DNA of 7,872 bases from Thermoplasmata archaeon (GTDB taxonomy: Archaea > Thermoplasmatota > Thermoplasmata > RBG-16-68-12 > JAGMCJ01): contig JAGMCJ010000217.1 of assembly GCA_023129265.1 (NCBI GenBank), positions 1 through 7,872 on the forward strand, written 5' to 3'. A program made the position numbers and the translations under genes. Every line of letters begins with the position of its first letter. Positions within the stretch are counted from its first letter, which is position 1. Shown here piece after piece: positions 1 to 5,617 of the stretch. The notes under the pieces are model-generated. The model was not told the DNA's origin. It was given only the letters and a program-made list of their open reading frames with translations, and did not search any database.

Positions 1-84
1 TTTGTCGTAGCCGTACTGGTTCATCAGAGAGGCGTAGATGTTGTCGTAGTCTATGAGCAGGGCTCCGAATCCGTTTGTTGTCAT
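1..84 (-). CDS. NYN-domain (PIN-like) nuclease, N-terminal fragment cut by the window edge
   Basis: Only the first 28 residues are inside the window; the gene runs off the left edge. The translation begins MTTNGFGALLIDYDNIYASL. The stretch ALLIDYDNI is the first strand of NYN domains (the LabA/DUF88-type branch of the PIN-like fold), in which the Asp of the LIDxxN motif (here residue 12) helps bind the catalytic metal. NYN proteins are generally RNases. The ATG at 84 has a strong Shine-Dalgarno, GGAGG, six bases upstream, which fixes the start. The gene lies downstream of the AbiE operon on the same strand, after about 240 bp, so cotranscription is unlikely. I see no convincing TATA box before it. 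The family call rests on one motif; the rest of the protein is unseen, so a fused C-terminal domain cannot be excluded. Confidence 0.7.
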   Translation of the reverse strand, partial: MTTNGFGALLIDYDNIYASLMNQYGYDK

Positions 85-324
85 GGAGTTCCTCCACTGG
101 CTGCGGGTAGATGCTGCAACTACTTCAAGTTTGTGAGTGCGGGGATTCGACTTGATCTCCTGTGCGCGCGACGACGCCAACCCGCCTGGTGGACTCGTGC
201 GTGGGCATGATGGCAGATGACCAAGACGCATCCTGAAGGCCGCGGCATCCTCGTACCGGATGTGGAAGCACACTTCTGAACGAATACAAGTCATCGATGA
301 ACTTGCCGGGAAGTCCTTCCTGCT
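85..324. other. Intergenic gap between the NYN gene and abiEii, no gene seen
   Basis: About 240 bases. Apart from the Shine-Dalgarno at 91-95, I find no supported gene, RNA or repeat here. Open frames running across 260-466 on the plus strand lie opposite abiEii codons and read as shadows. Confidence 0.5.
91..95 (-). promoter_or_regulatory. Shine-Dalgarno of the NYN gene
   Basis: GGAGG on the minus strand, six bases before the ATG at 84. It is one of the few canonical ribosome binding sites in the window, where most starts look leaderless, so this message should carry a 5' leader. Confidence 0.65.
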
Positions 325-1071
325 TCAGAGTGCGTCCTTTATCGTCCTGAGCGCTTCATCCTTCGGCGGCAAGGATTCCAGCAGACTCCTCAACTCGCCT
401 CGCCACTTGTTTGATACGGATGCACATCTCCTGAGGAACTCCCCTTTGCTGAATCTCATGCCGTAGTACTTCAGCTTCTCCTGGGCGAGGTCTTCCCGTA
501 TTCGGGTTCCTCTTCCGACCAGCCTGTACAGATCATACAGGTCCCTGGCCCTGTCCCGCGTGTATATGGCTCGAACCTTCTCGGCCGCTATCTCCTCGAG
601 ATCCATGACCTCCAGGACATACGGAAGGATGTCGTAGTAGGCCGGGCTGATCTCCACGCTCCGCGGGGGGAGGGACACCTCTTCCCTCTTGCTCGCCTCT
701 ATCCTTATCGTGCAGATGCCCCTCTGGTCCCTGAACAGGGGCCCCTGGATCTTCAGCCTGAAGCCCAAGGTCCTCTCGTCCTCCACGAAGTTGTCCAGGT
801 CCACAGGGTAGTTGTAGGACTCGAGCGCGGTGCTCGCTGTCCCCTTGAGCCCTTCGAGAGTGACCTCGCCGGTGACGGTGAAATCCAGATCCTCGCTGAA
901 CCGCGTGAGCAGACCCGTCTTCTGGAGCGCTGTCCCGCCCTTGAAGACGAGAAGACCCGCCATCCTGCGCGAGATGGCGCCGAGCACGATATGCTGGAAG
1001 TAGTCCTTCTCCACCTGTCCCAGCGAGAACCCCGTTACGCCGATGTATCTCCTCAGTTCCTCCCTGTTCAT
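325..1071 (-). CDS. abiEii: AbiEii-family nucleotidyltransferase toxin
   Basis: A 248-residue protein of the AbiEii/MenT-like nucleotidyltransferase (NTase) family, the toxin half of AbiE systems. These were first described as type IV TA and abortive-infection modules; MenT relatives add nucleotides to tRNA 3' ends. The NTase core is visible: FKGGTALQK at about 43-51 (the GG[ST] turn), then RFSEDLDF at about 57-64 with the metal-binding pair D61/D63. The later helix LEEIAAEKVRAIYTRDRARDLYDL (about 158-181, named residues E164, K165, R176, D177, D180) matches the family's K/R and RDxxD motifs. The start chosen is the ATG at 1071, whose ATGA overlaps the abiEi stop; the longer frame to 1101 would run 34 bp back into abiEi. 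The overlap indicates translational coupling from the promoter near 1820. Length and motifs look intact, so the protein is probably active. Its target cannot be read from sequence. Confidence 0.9.
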   Translation of the reverse strand: MNREELRRYIGVTGFSLGQVEKDYFQHIVLGAISRRMAGLLVFKGGTALQKTGLLTRFSEDLDFTVTGEVTLEGLKGTASTALESYNYPVDLDNFVEDERTLGFRLKIQGPLFRDQRGICTIRIEASKREEVSLPPRSVEISPAYYDILPYVLEVMDLEEIAAEKVRAIYTRDRARDLYDLYRLVGRGTRIREDLAQEKLKYYGMRFSKGEFLRRCASVSNKWRGELRSLLESLPPKDEALRTIKDAL

Positions 1072-1793
1072 TCCACCACCGTGTTGACTATCACGCGCCA
1101 TTTCGAGTCGTGCCTGCCCCTCCGCGGCAGTGCCGGGTCCAGCGGCACGTAGGTATCTGACAGCTCCCCGGGCTCGATCGAGAGCTCACCGGTCCCGACC
1201 TCGGTAAGGAGATAGGCCATCCTCTTCACGACGGCCTGTCTTCCGGTCCTTCTCGCGTACTCGAGTGCCTTTCGACTGTCCACACCGCTCTCGATCGCGG
1301 AGGCCACTTCGTCCAAGGGGACGTATCCCGGGAACAGCAGGCCGTCCACGACCGCGCGCTCCTTCTCAGCGATGAACGCGACCTTCCCGCCGAAGTATTC
1401 CTTCTTGAAGCCGTAGATCAGCCTACTGTCGGTTTTCACGAACCGCAGCACACACTGTCCGTCCTCCAGGTGCAAGCGAAGGCTGCCTGAGTGAACGGGA
1501 TTGATCACATCGATCACTCTCGGGGATTGTGTGGTCGTCCCGTAGTGCTCGTACGCTGCCCACAGGGACACATAGGATGGAACGTATATGCCAGTGGCAA
1601 CGGCCAGTGCGTTGGTGGAGGGCAGCGCGTAGCGCCCCCTCAGAACCCTCGTCACTATCCCGGCCTTCACGAGCCTGCTCAGGAGGACGGATGCGGAGTT
1701 CACACTCAGGCCCACAAGGGCCGCGAACTGCTGTGTCGTGAGGATGGGCATCTGATGCGATTCCATCCTCTTCACGATCGACAGCCTGTCCAT
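1068..1793 (-). CDS. abiEi: AbiEi-family antitoxin and transcriptional autorepressor
   Basis: A 241-residue protein matching AbiEi antitoxins (COG5340 type). The N-terminal 60 residues form a winged helix-turn-helix: ILTTQQFAALVGLSVNSAS, then a recognition helix with LLSRLVKAGIV and a wing VLRGRYALP. The C-terminal part carries the antitoxin core, including VIDVINP, the IYGFKKEYFGGKVAFIAE region and EKERAVVDGLLFPGYV, the conserved [ED]KAxxD block. In studied AbiE systems this protein binds inverted repeats in its own promoter and counteracts AbiEii. I chose the ATG at 1793 because it begins MDRLSIVKRM directly before the helix-turn-helix and lies about 28 bp after a TATA box (1817-1826). The same frame stays open to 2087, but that extension crosses the promoter and has no family resemblance. 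The last codon overlaps abiEii. The gene pair is complete. Confidence 0.88.
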   Translation of the reverse strand: MDRLSIVKRMESHQMPILTTQQFAALVGLSVNSASVLLSRLVKAGIVTRVLRGRYALPSTNALAVATGIYVPSYVSLWAAYEHYGTTTQSPRVIDVINPVHSGSLRLHLEDGQCVLRFVKTDSRLIYGFKKEYFGGKVAFIAEKERAVVDGLLFPGYVPLDEVASAIESGVDSRKALEYARRTGRQAVVKRMAYLLTEVGTGELSIEPGELSDTYVPLDPALPRRGRHDSKWRVIVNTVVE

Positions 1794-1816
1794 GGTCGAA
1801 CGTACGCCTGCCTGCC

Positions 1817-1860
1817 TATATATGTGTTTCGTTACGGGTAACTTAACAGAAGTGTAAGTT
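1817..1860 (-). promoter_or_regulatory. abiEi-abiEii promoter with nested inverted repeats (candidate operator)
   Basis: On the minus strand a TATA box, CACATATATA (1817-1826), lies about 28 bp before the abiEi ATG, implying a leaderless message. Directly upstream, over the BRE position, is GTTACGGGTAAC (plus strand 1831-1842, arms GTTAC/GTAAC). Overlapping it is a second inverted repeat with arms AACTTA (1840-1845) and TAAGTT (1855-1860). AbiEi proteins are known to autoregulate through inverted repeats, so this is the obvious operator; binding itself is inferred. Confidence 0.65.
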
Positions 1861-2152
1861 GATGTGAACAGGAACACATCTTCGAGATGCCTGGAAGTGG
1901 ACCCTTCAGCATCCGCCTCAGCAAGCCCTGGGGGCTCTGCTCGTACAACGTGCCCATGACAGAGTCCTCCGGGTCCTCCTGGAAGCGGTAGGTCTTCTTC
2001 CCTCTCGTACCTGAAAACGAGATGCTGCTCCATGCTTGCAGAGACGGAATCTCGCCCATAGCAGCCAAGACTCGAGCCGCTCGGCATTCATTCCATCCCT
2101 CTGGCATGAGCTGAAGATTCTGGGCACGTCCCAACATCTCCGAAAGGAACAT
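1832..2152 (-). CDS. Doubtful 106-residue hypothetical protein or coding remnant
   Basis: An open frame from the ATG at 2152 to a TAA at 1832, filling the otherwise empty 398-bp stretch between abiEi and the divergent surface-protein gene. The translation includes PEGWNECRAARVLAAMGEIP and a charged stretch TRGKKTYRFQEDPEDSVMGT, which look more protein-like than the other five frames here. I recognise no family. Against it: no Shine-Dalgarno is visible, its start overlaps the plus-strand TATA box at 2148-2156, and its last codons lie in the abiE operator. It could be a small accessory gene upstream of abiEi, a decayed gene, or chance. It is listed so that the gap is not silently skipped. Confidence 0.22.
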   Translation of the reverse strand: MFLSEMLGRAQNLQLMPEGWNECRAARVLAAMGEIPSLQAWSSISFSGTRGKKTYRFQEDPEDSVMGTLYEQSPQGLLRRMLKGPLPGISKMCSCSHQLTLLLSYP

Positions 2153-2186
2153 ATACACCCCGTCCCATCGGCCCTTCCAGAGGGAG
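2141..2186 (+). promoter_or_regulatory. Promoter and Shine-Dalgarno of the surface protein
   Basis: CGAAAGG (2141-2147, BRE-like) runs into AACATATAC (2148-2156, TATA-like). Transcription would start near 2178, just at the Shine-Dalgarno AGAGGGAG (2179-2186), which is five bases before a GTG at 2192. Together these support GTG 2192 over the longer open frame from 2036. Confidence 0.6.
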
Positions 2187-2191
2187 ATTCT

Positions 2192-3064
2192 GTGAGATGC
2201 CAGCTGGTCGTTCTCTCGATAGTCGTGTGCATGGTTTCGCTGACCTGGATGGGCGTTCCTGCTCGTGCGGAGGGACCCGATGTCCCCGTCTGGACGAGCG
2301 GTGACTTCTGGGAATACGAAGGGACCGTCCAATCCGAGGGGACCTGGGTCGATCTGACCATGAGAATGGAGGTCATCGGAGACGAGCAGGTCAGCATAAG
2401 AGGAACGACATACGATTGCTATCGTCTGGACTCGACAGTGGGAATGAGTGCGCAAGGGATATCCTTCACTATTACTTCAAAGAGCTGGTCGAGGAAGTCG
2501 GACCTCGCTACAGTGCGCGCCGAATCCACGGTTCTGGGTGAGACGACGACGATCAGCTACAGCCCTCCCATGCGGACCGAATGGCCACTCGAAGTCGGAC
2601 TTCAGTGGAACGGGTCCAGTACGACGATCACGAATCCACCGTCCGGAGGGGAGACGGAAGAGACGTTGAATTACTCCGCGGAAGTGGAAAGCAAGACCAG
2701 CATCACCGTTCCCGCTGGCACCTTCGAGGCCTATGAGATCCGCGTGACAATGACAGGGACCGGTGACAGCCACGCCTATTACGCGCCACAGGTGGGCAAC
2801 GAGATCCGCATTCGAAGCTCAGAGGCCTTCGGGTCCATTCACCCCATCGATCTTGTCGACTACAGATTCCAGAGTGCGTCAGAGGACGATACGGATGCGT
2901 TCGCGGGCCTTGTCGATAACCTCTGGATTCTCATCCTTATAATAATCGTGGTCGTTGTTGTCGTGGCCGTACTGGCCATGCGCAAGAGGCGGAGGCCCGC
3001 CTTGCCGGTCGAGATGCCGCCCCAGCAGCCGCCTCAAGAACCTCCTCCGCCTCCTGGATGGTAG
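2192..3064 (+). CDS. Secreted surface protein with C-terminal membrane anchor and proline-rich tail
   Basis: A 290-residue protein that I do not recognise as a named family. Residues 1-27 form a signal peptide (hydrophobic LVVLSIVVCMVSL, cleavage likely after ARA). The ectodomain, about 28-240, opens with VPVWTSGDFWEYEG and is rich in beta-forming Thr/Ser/Val stretches. It contains ITVPAGTFEAYEIRV, a phrase common in DUF3108-like and other extracellular beta domains. A single helix of Ile/Val/Leu (about 244-262) is followed by MRKRRR and a cytoplasmic tail of Pro and Gln ending PPPPPGW. This orientation (N-out, C-in) is typical of archaeal S-layer-associated proteins, and proline-rich tails of this kind are familiar from Thermoplasmatota. 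GTG 2192 is chosen because it has a Shine-Dalgarno and gives a proper signal peptide; upstream residues from 2036 are unlike a leader. It is divergent from abiE. Role unknown, perhaps binding at the cell surface. Confidence 0.8.
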   Translation: MRCQLVVLSIVVCMVSLTWMGVPARAEGPDVPVWTSGDFWEYEGTVQSEGTWVDLTMRMEVIGDEQVSIRGTTYDCYRLDSTVGMSAQGISFTITSKSWSRKSDLATVRAESTVLGETTTISYSPPMRTEWPLEVGLQWNGSSTTITNPPSGGETEETLNYSAEVESKTSITVPAGTFEAYEIRVTMTGTGDSHAYYAPQVGNEIRIRSSEAFGSIHPIDLVDYRFQSASEDDTDAFAGLVDNLWILILIIIVVVVVVAVLAMRKRRRPALPVEMPPQQPPQEPPPPPGW

Positions 3065-3130
3065 AAGGGATGCCCAGCGATCGTTACCGAAGGATCGGAG
3101 ACCGCGCAAGGACGCTGCTCTGATTGATGA

Positions 3131-3160
3131 AATCGTTCTGGCGAGAAGGTTGAGAGCGAG
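3131..3160 (+). repeat. Dispersed intergenic element, copy A
   Basis: Core AATCGTTCTGGCGA (3131-3144), followed by GAAGGTTGAGAGCGAG. It lies in the gap between the surface protein and the thermonuclease, in the same direction as both. Over the 20 bases after the TTG/CTG of the core it agrees with copy D at 16 positions. The TATA-equivalent position (TTGAGAG) is poor, so this copy is unlikely to be a strong promoter. Confidence 0.6.
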
Positions 3161-3164
3161 AGAA

Positions 3165-3179
3165 GGACAAAGCTTTAGA
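3165..3179 (+). promoter_or_regulatory. Weak promoter for the thermonuclease
   Basis: ACAAAGCTTTAGA, a TATA-like TTTAGA (3174-3179) preceded by an A/G-rich BRE-like block. It lies about 27 bp before the ATG at 3205, the spacing expected for a leaderless message. No Shine-Dalgarno precedes the start. The box departs from consensus, so this is tentative. Confidence 0.35.
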
Positions 3180-3204
3180 CCTCAACGCGATTTGGCCTGT
3201 GAAC

Positions 3205-3675
3205 ATGCGAAAGGGTCTTGTCAAGAACAGAGCCCTTCTGGTCGTCATGGCAACGGTCGTGGTCCTATCTTTGATCATCTCATTCCTTCCCGCCCCCGCG
3301 CCCGACGACAAGTGCAAGGGCACGGCCGAATGCCTCGAGGGACGGGTCACGGATATCGTGGACGGCGACACGCTCTACATAGAGGGGACGAAGATCCGCC
3401 TGGCGCTGGTGGACACACCCGAGGTCGGGGAGGCGGGCTACGACGACGCGACCGCGTTCGCGGCCTCTCTTTGCCCTGTGGGGTCCCAGGCGACGGCCGA
3501 TCAGGACGACAGGCAGCTGTACGATGAATACGGGCGCATGATCGCCGTGGTATACTGTAACGGCAGTAACCTGAACAGGGAGCTCCTAGAGCACGGTCAC
3601 GCGGTCATTCTCACGCAGTACTGCGCCCTCAGCGAATTCGGCGGTGAGGCGTGGGCGAAGGAATACGGGTGCTAG
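3205..3675 (+). CDS. Membrane-anchored staphylococcal-nuclease-like thermonuclease
   Basis: A 156-residue SNase (TNase) domain protein that cleaves DNA and RNA with Ca2+ in its relatives. Numbering from ATG 3205, residues 8-29 form a hydrophobic leader or anchor (LLVVMATVVVLSLIISFL). The nuclease domain follows. VTDIVDGDTLYIEG supplies the DGDT acidic site (D53, D55, T56). IRLALVDTPEVGE carries the equivalents of Arg35, Asp40, Thr41 and Glu43 of the Staphylococcus enzyme (R65, D70, T71, E73). DEYGRMIAVVY carries the equivalent of Arg87 (R111). The C-terminus, SEFGGEAWAKEYGC, is the normal end of archaeal homologues, so the protein is complete and all catalytic residues are present. It should act outside the membrane, either degrading extracellular nucleic acid or attacking incoming DNA. 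A GTG at 3199 is an alternative start two codons earlier. The neighbouring 3784 toxin gene is convergent. Confidence 0.9.
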   Translation: MRKGLVKNRALLVVMATVVVLSLIISFLPAPAPDDKCKGTAECLEGRVTDIVDGDTLYIEGTKIRLALVDTPEVGEAGYDDATAFAASLCPVGSQATADQDDRQLYDEYGRMIAVVYCNGSNLNRELLEHGHAVILTQYCALSEFGGEAWAKEYGC

Positions 3676-3783
3676 CTCTTGAGAGCTCGAGACGGAGAAG
3701 GCGCTCCGGAAGGGCATCGAAAACGCGCCATGAAGGCGGCCATGAGGATGGACAAGCTCAAGGAAGAGGACCAACATGCACCG

Positions 3784-4053
3784 TTATCGCCGTCCGTAGA
3801 TCTTATCATGGTGGTCATAATCTTCGATTATTACCAGTTTCTTGGAGGCGTCCACAGAAAACACCAATACAAAGCTCCTGTCTATTTGCACGCGTTTCAA
3901 ATGCCGTAGTGGACTCCTCAGGTTCTTGTAACGATGTGGATCTCGTCTAATCTCTTCAACCTTATCGTGTATTATTTCCAGTTGTTTGGGATTCTTTTTG
4001 GCGAGTTTGTGGAAGATCTTTTCTACCGTCTTTCTCAGGGCGTATTCATACAT
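3784..4053 (-). CDS. RelE/ParE-family toxin paired with a DUF2683 antitoxin
   Basis: An 89-residue toxin of the RelE/ParE fold. It begins with two helices rich in Lys (LRKTVEKIFHKLAKKNPKQLEII), followed by the beta-sheet core LKRVQIDRSFVLVFSVD (about 52-68) and a final strand VIIEDYDHHDKIYGRR. The terminal DYDHHDKIY block is characteristic of the archaeal RelE group that travels with DUF2683 antitoxins. Acidic and His residues there may replace the usual RelE catalytic set. Such toxins usually cleave mRNA at the ribosome, but ParE-like gyrase poisoning cannot be excluded. The start overlaps the antitoxin stop by 8 bp, so translation is coupled. The gene is much AT-richer than its neighbours (22 of 60 G+C in 3961-4020) and uses AAA/AAT-type codons, suggesting recent transfer. 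It is convergent with the thermonuclease gene. Confidence 0.85.
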   Translation of the reverse strand: MYEYALRKTVEKIFHKLAKKNPKQLEIIHDKVEEIRRDPHRYKNLRSPLRHLKRVQIDRSFVLVFSVDASKKLVIIEDYDHHDKIYGRR

Positions 4054-4288
4054 CCTCTTTCAATCCAAAATGCTTCCTGAAATCCTTCACCCGCACGATC
4101 GGTTCTTTCTCCCTCACTCCCATCTTCTCAATGAACTCCGGCCTCAGCTCGGGCTCTAGGAACTCGCTCTCGTACGTATGAATTATCAACTTAATCGCTT
4201 CGGATTTATTCCTAAAACCAAACTTGGCCTTTATGATGTTCAGCACCCTGTTTTCGTACTCAGTCAGGTTTATCATAGCCTTCACCAT
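4046..4288 (-). CDS. DUF2683-family antitoxin
   Basis: An 80-residue protein matching the archaeal DUF2683 family, small DNA-binding antitoxins with a ribbon-helix-helix-like N-terminus. Visible pieces are MVKAMINLTEYENRVLNIIK, then FGFRNKSEAIKLIIHTYESE (the helix that packs the dimer), and a toxin-binding C-terminal tail LEPELRPEFIEKM followed by VRVKDFRKHFGL. The ATG at 4288 is preferred over the GTG at 4297. The TATA box in the palindrome at 4310-4324 predicts transcription from about 4292, which would exclude the GTG, and the family normally begins MVKA. It is first in a two-gene operon, overlapping the toxin by 8 bp, and presumably neutralises it and represses the shared promoter. Its base composition is AT-rich like the toxin's. 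Confidence 0.85.
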   Translation of the reverse strand: MVKAMINLTEYENRVLNIIKAKFGFRNKSEAIKLIIHTYESEFLEPELRPEFIEKMGVREKEPIVRVKDFRKHFGLKEDV

Positions 4289-4309
4289 TGTGACCACCCG
4301 TCATCTTTT

Positions 4310-4324
4310 GTTATATATTATAAC
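4310..4324 (-). promoter_or_regulatory. DUF2683-RelE promoter overlapping a perfect inverted repeat
   Basis: GTTATATATTATAAC: arms GTTATA and TATAAC around a 3-base centre, a perfect inverted repeat that also contains the TATA box. It ends 22 bp before the antitoxin ATG at 4288, so the message would be nearly leaderless and a bound repressor would block TBP. The half-site resembles that of the VapBC operator at 5594-5609. Confidence 0.65.
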
Positions 4325-4470
4325 TTCTTGTTACTTAAGGTCTTCGATGTCACTAGCACGCTGTGTTATCCCGAAATCATCAGCAACGGAGACGTCCCCT
4401 GCCAGGATGTCCTGCAAGCTCAATGACGATGAGACAAGGTGCGCGGGATAAGGCGCATCCACTGAGAGCG

Positions 4471-4489
4471 TTCATAATCGTTTTGGCGA
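4471..4489 (+). repeat. Dispersed intergenic element, copy B (left direct repeat)
   Basis: TTCATAATCGTTTTGGCGA, identical over 19 bases to 5365-5383. It lies about 70 bp past the stop of the membrane-protein gene 4560-5369. Past the core it continues GAAGCCTACTCC, with no TATA-like sequence, so this copy does not look like a promoter. I see no other gene in 4325-4559. Confidence 0.7.
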
Positions 4490-4559
4490 GAAGCCTACTC
4501 CTCCGCCTTCAGGATGACCTTCTCTCTTCTAAGCATCGAAATCGCCCGCTCGGAGAGCA

Positions 4560-5369
4560 CTACTGCAGCGCAGCCTCCAGCTCCTCGTAGTATATCACCT
4601 TGACCGGCGTCTTGTCCACGGGCACGTCGAAGTAGATGGTCCACGTGAAGCTCGCGCCGCTGTTGAGCTTGTCCGGGGGCCAAGGGTCACTGCCGCCCCA
4701 ATTGAAGAACAGTCCGTCGGAGGTCTCCACTTCCCACGAGAACGTCCACAGGTCCTGCTGGTAGGGGCAGATGTTCACGATTGTGACGTTCACGTAGACG
4801 TGGTCCACGTACGACACATTGCCGGGCCCCACCCGCCCGTGGTCGTTCACGGTCAGGTCATAGATCTCGTCGAGGGTCGCCTTCAGCGCGTCCGGCAGGG
4901 GGACGTACTGCTCCCCGCTGCTCATCTCCGTGCCCTCGTACTCGAACGTGATTACGCCGTCGAGGCTGATCCCCCCGCCGAAGCTCTTGCTCACCTCCGT
5001 GAACGGTATGTCCCACTTGCACGCCAGCAGCTCGAGGCCGAAGAGCGTCTCGTACTCGTCGAAGTCGGACTTGCCAACCGTGAAGGTGTCATTGTACAGC
5101 GTGGCGAGATCGTCATAGATGACGACCGTCACGTTCCCGGCCGCCCGGACCTGGTTTCCCTCGGAGTCCACAAGCGTGAAGTACGTCTCGAAGTGATCTT
5201 CCCCTTCGACGAAGTTCGCGACGGCCATCTGCTCGGGCGGGTTCTCCTCCTGCGGTGCGAAGAGGAACAGCACAGCCAATGCTGCAAGCACCACGCACAC
5301 GATGACGACGACTGCCAATGCCTTGCCCAAGGTCTCCCTCCTGATTGGGGGATAAGTCAGCGCATTCAT
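4560..5369 (-). CDS. Unrecognised single-pass membrane protein with extracytoplasmic beta domain
   Basis: A 269-residue protein with no named family that I can assign. Residues 1-16 are a short basic N-terminus (MNALTYPPIRRETLGK), 17-38 a membrane helix (ALAVVVIVCVVLAALAV then LFLF), and 39-269 an acidic outer domain in two parts. The first part, about 48-180, contains ANFVEGEDHFETYFTLVDSE. The second, about 188-262, starts VYVNVTIVNI and ends SGASFTWTIYFDVPVDKTPV then KVIYYE. That pattern resembles DUF4352-type immunoglobulin-like domains, a tentative comparison. Two cysteines (117 and 201) could form a disulphide. The start ATG at 5369 falls inside the right-hand copy of the 19-bp repeat. 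No Shine-Dalgarno or clear TATA box precedes it, so a start further inside, with no obvious candidate before the helix, is unlikely. Function unknown; it could be a surface sensor or binding protein. Confidence 0.7.
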   Translation of the reverse strand: MNALTYPPIRRETLGKALAVVVIVCVVLAALAVLFLFAPQEENPPEQMAVANFVEGEDHFETYFTLVDSEGNQVRAAGNVTVVIYDDLATLYNDTFTVGKSDFDEYETLFGLELLACKWDIPFTEVSKSFGGGISLDGVITFEYEGTEMSSGEQYVPLPDALKATLDEIYDLTVNDHGRVGPGNVSYVDHVYVNVTIVNICPYQQDLWTFSWEVETSDGLFFNWGGSDPWPPDKLNSGASFTWTIYFDVPVDKTPVKVIYYEELEAALQ

Positions 5370-5394
5370 AATCGTTTTGGCGAAGGGGTCATGA
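5365..5394 (+). repeat. Dispersed intergenic element, copy C (right direct repeat)
   Basis: TTCATAATCGTTTTGGCGA (5365-5383), identical to copy B, continuing AGGGGTCATGAGC. The complement of its CAT (5367-5369) is the ATG of the membrane-protein gene, so on that strand the element is the immediate 5' flank. The remaining gap to vapB, roughly 5395-5580, holds nothing I can name. Confidence 0.7.
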
Positions 5395-5583
5395 GCTCGC
5401 TCCCGGTCTCAGGGACGAAGGGGGAGATGCTGTCCGCCTCCTGAGCATTACGCTGTGATACCGAGAAGGCGATTCGTCCGAACTTATTTCAGTCCTTCGA
5501 CCCAAGTCACTCGACACGCACCGCATGGTATCCTGCTTGACATTGACCGGACGGTCCCTCCTGTAGATGTGTCATTTGGGCAA

Positions 5584-5609
5584 ACTATATTTAGTTATAA
5601 CGTTATAAC
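5584..5609 (+). promoter_or_regulatory. vapBC promoter and palindromic operator
   Basis: A TATA box, ACTATATTTAG (5584-5594), abuts GTTATAACGTTATAAC (5594-5609), in which the self-complementary octamer GTTATAAC occurs twice. The vapB ATG follows nine bases later, giving a leaderless message. An AbrB-type dimer with the toxin typically binds such sites to repress its own operon; the binding is inferred. Confidence 0.7.
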
Positions 5610-5617
5610 AGATACTG

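Noticed and set aside
1918..2397. 159-residue minus-strand frame opposite the surface-protein 5' end
   Set aside because: Serine/arginine-rich, no start signal, and it crosses the surface-protein promoter and signal-peptide codons.
3679..3909. 76-residue plus-strand frame after the thermonuclease
   Set aside because: It lies opposite the RelE toxin for most of its length and shows no ribosome site or domain. The thermonuclease is already complete at its YGC end.
3996..4005. TTTTGGCGAG, resembling the dispersed element core
   Set aside because: It is inside toxin codons for Leu-Ala-Lys-Lys, lacks the AATCG part, and is best explained by coding sequence.
4380..4475. 31-codon minus-strand frame starting in element copy B (MNALSGCALS...)
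   Set aside because: It has no membrane helix, family signal or ribosome site, and ends after 31 codons. It is reported only as a possible remnant, not as a gene.
4800..5444. 214-residue plus-strand frame opposite the membrane-protein gene
   Set aside because: It is a GC-rich antisense shadow. The minus-strand product has a clean membrane helix and ordered outer domain, while this one is Arg/Val/Glu-rich noise.
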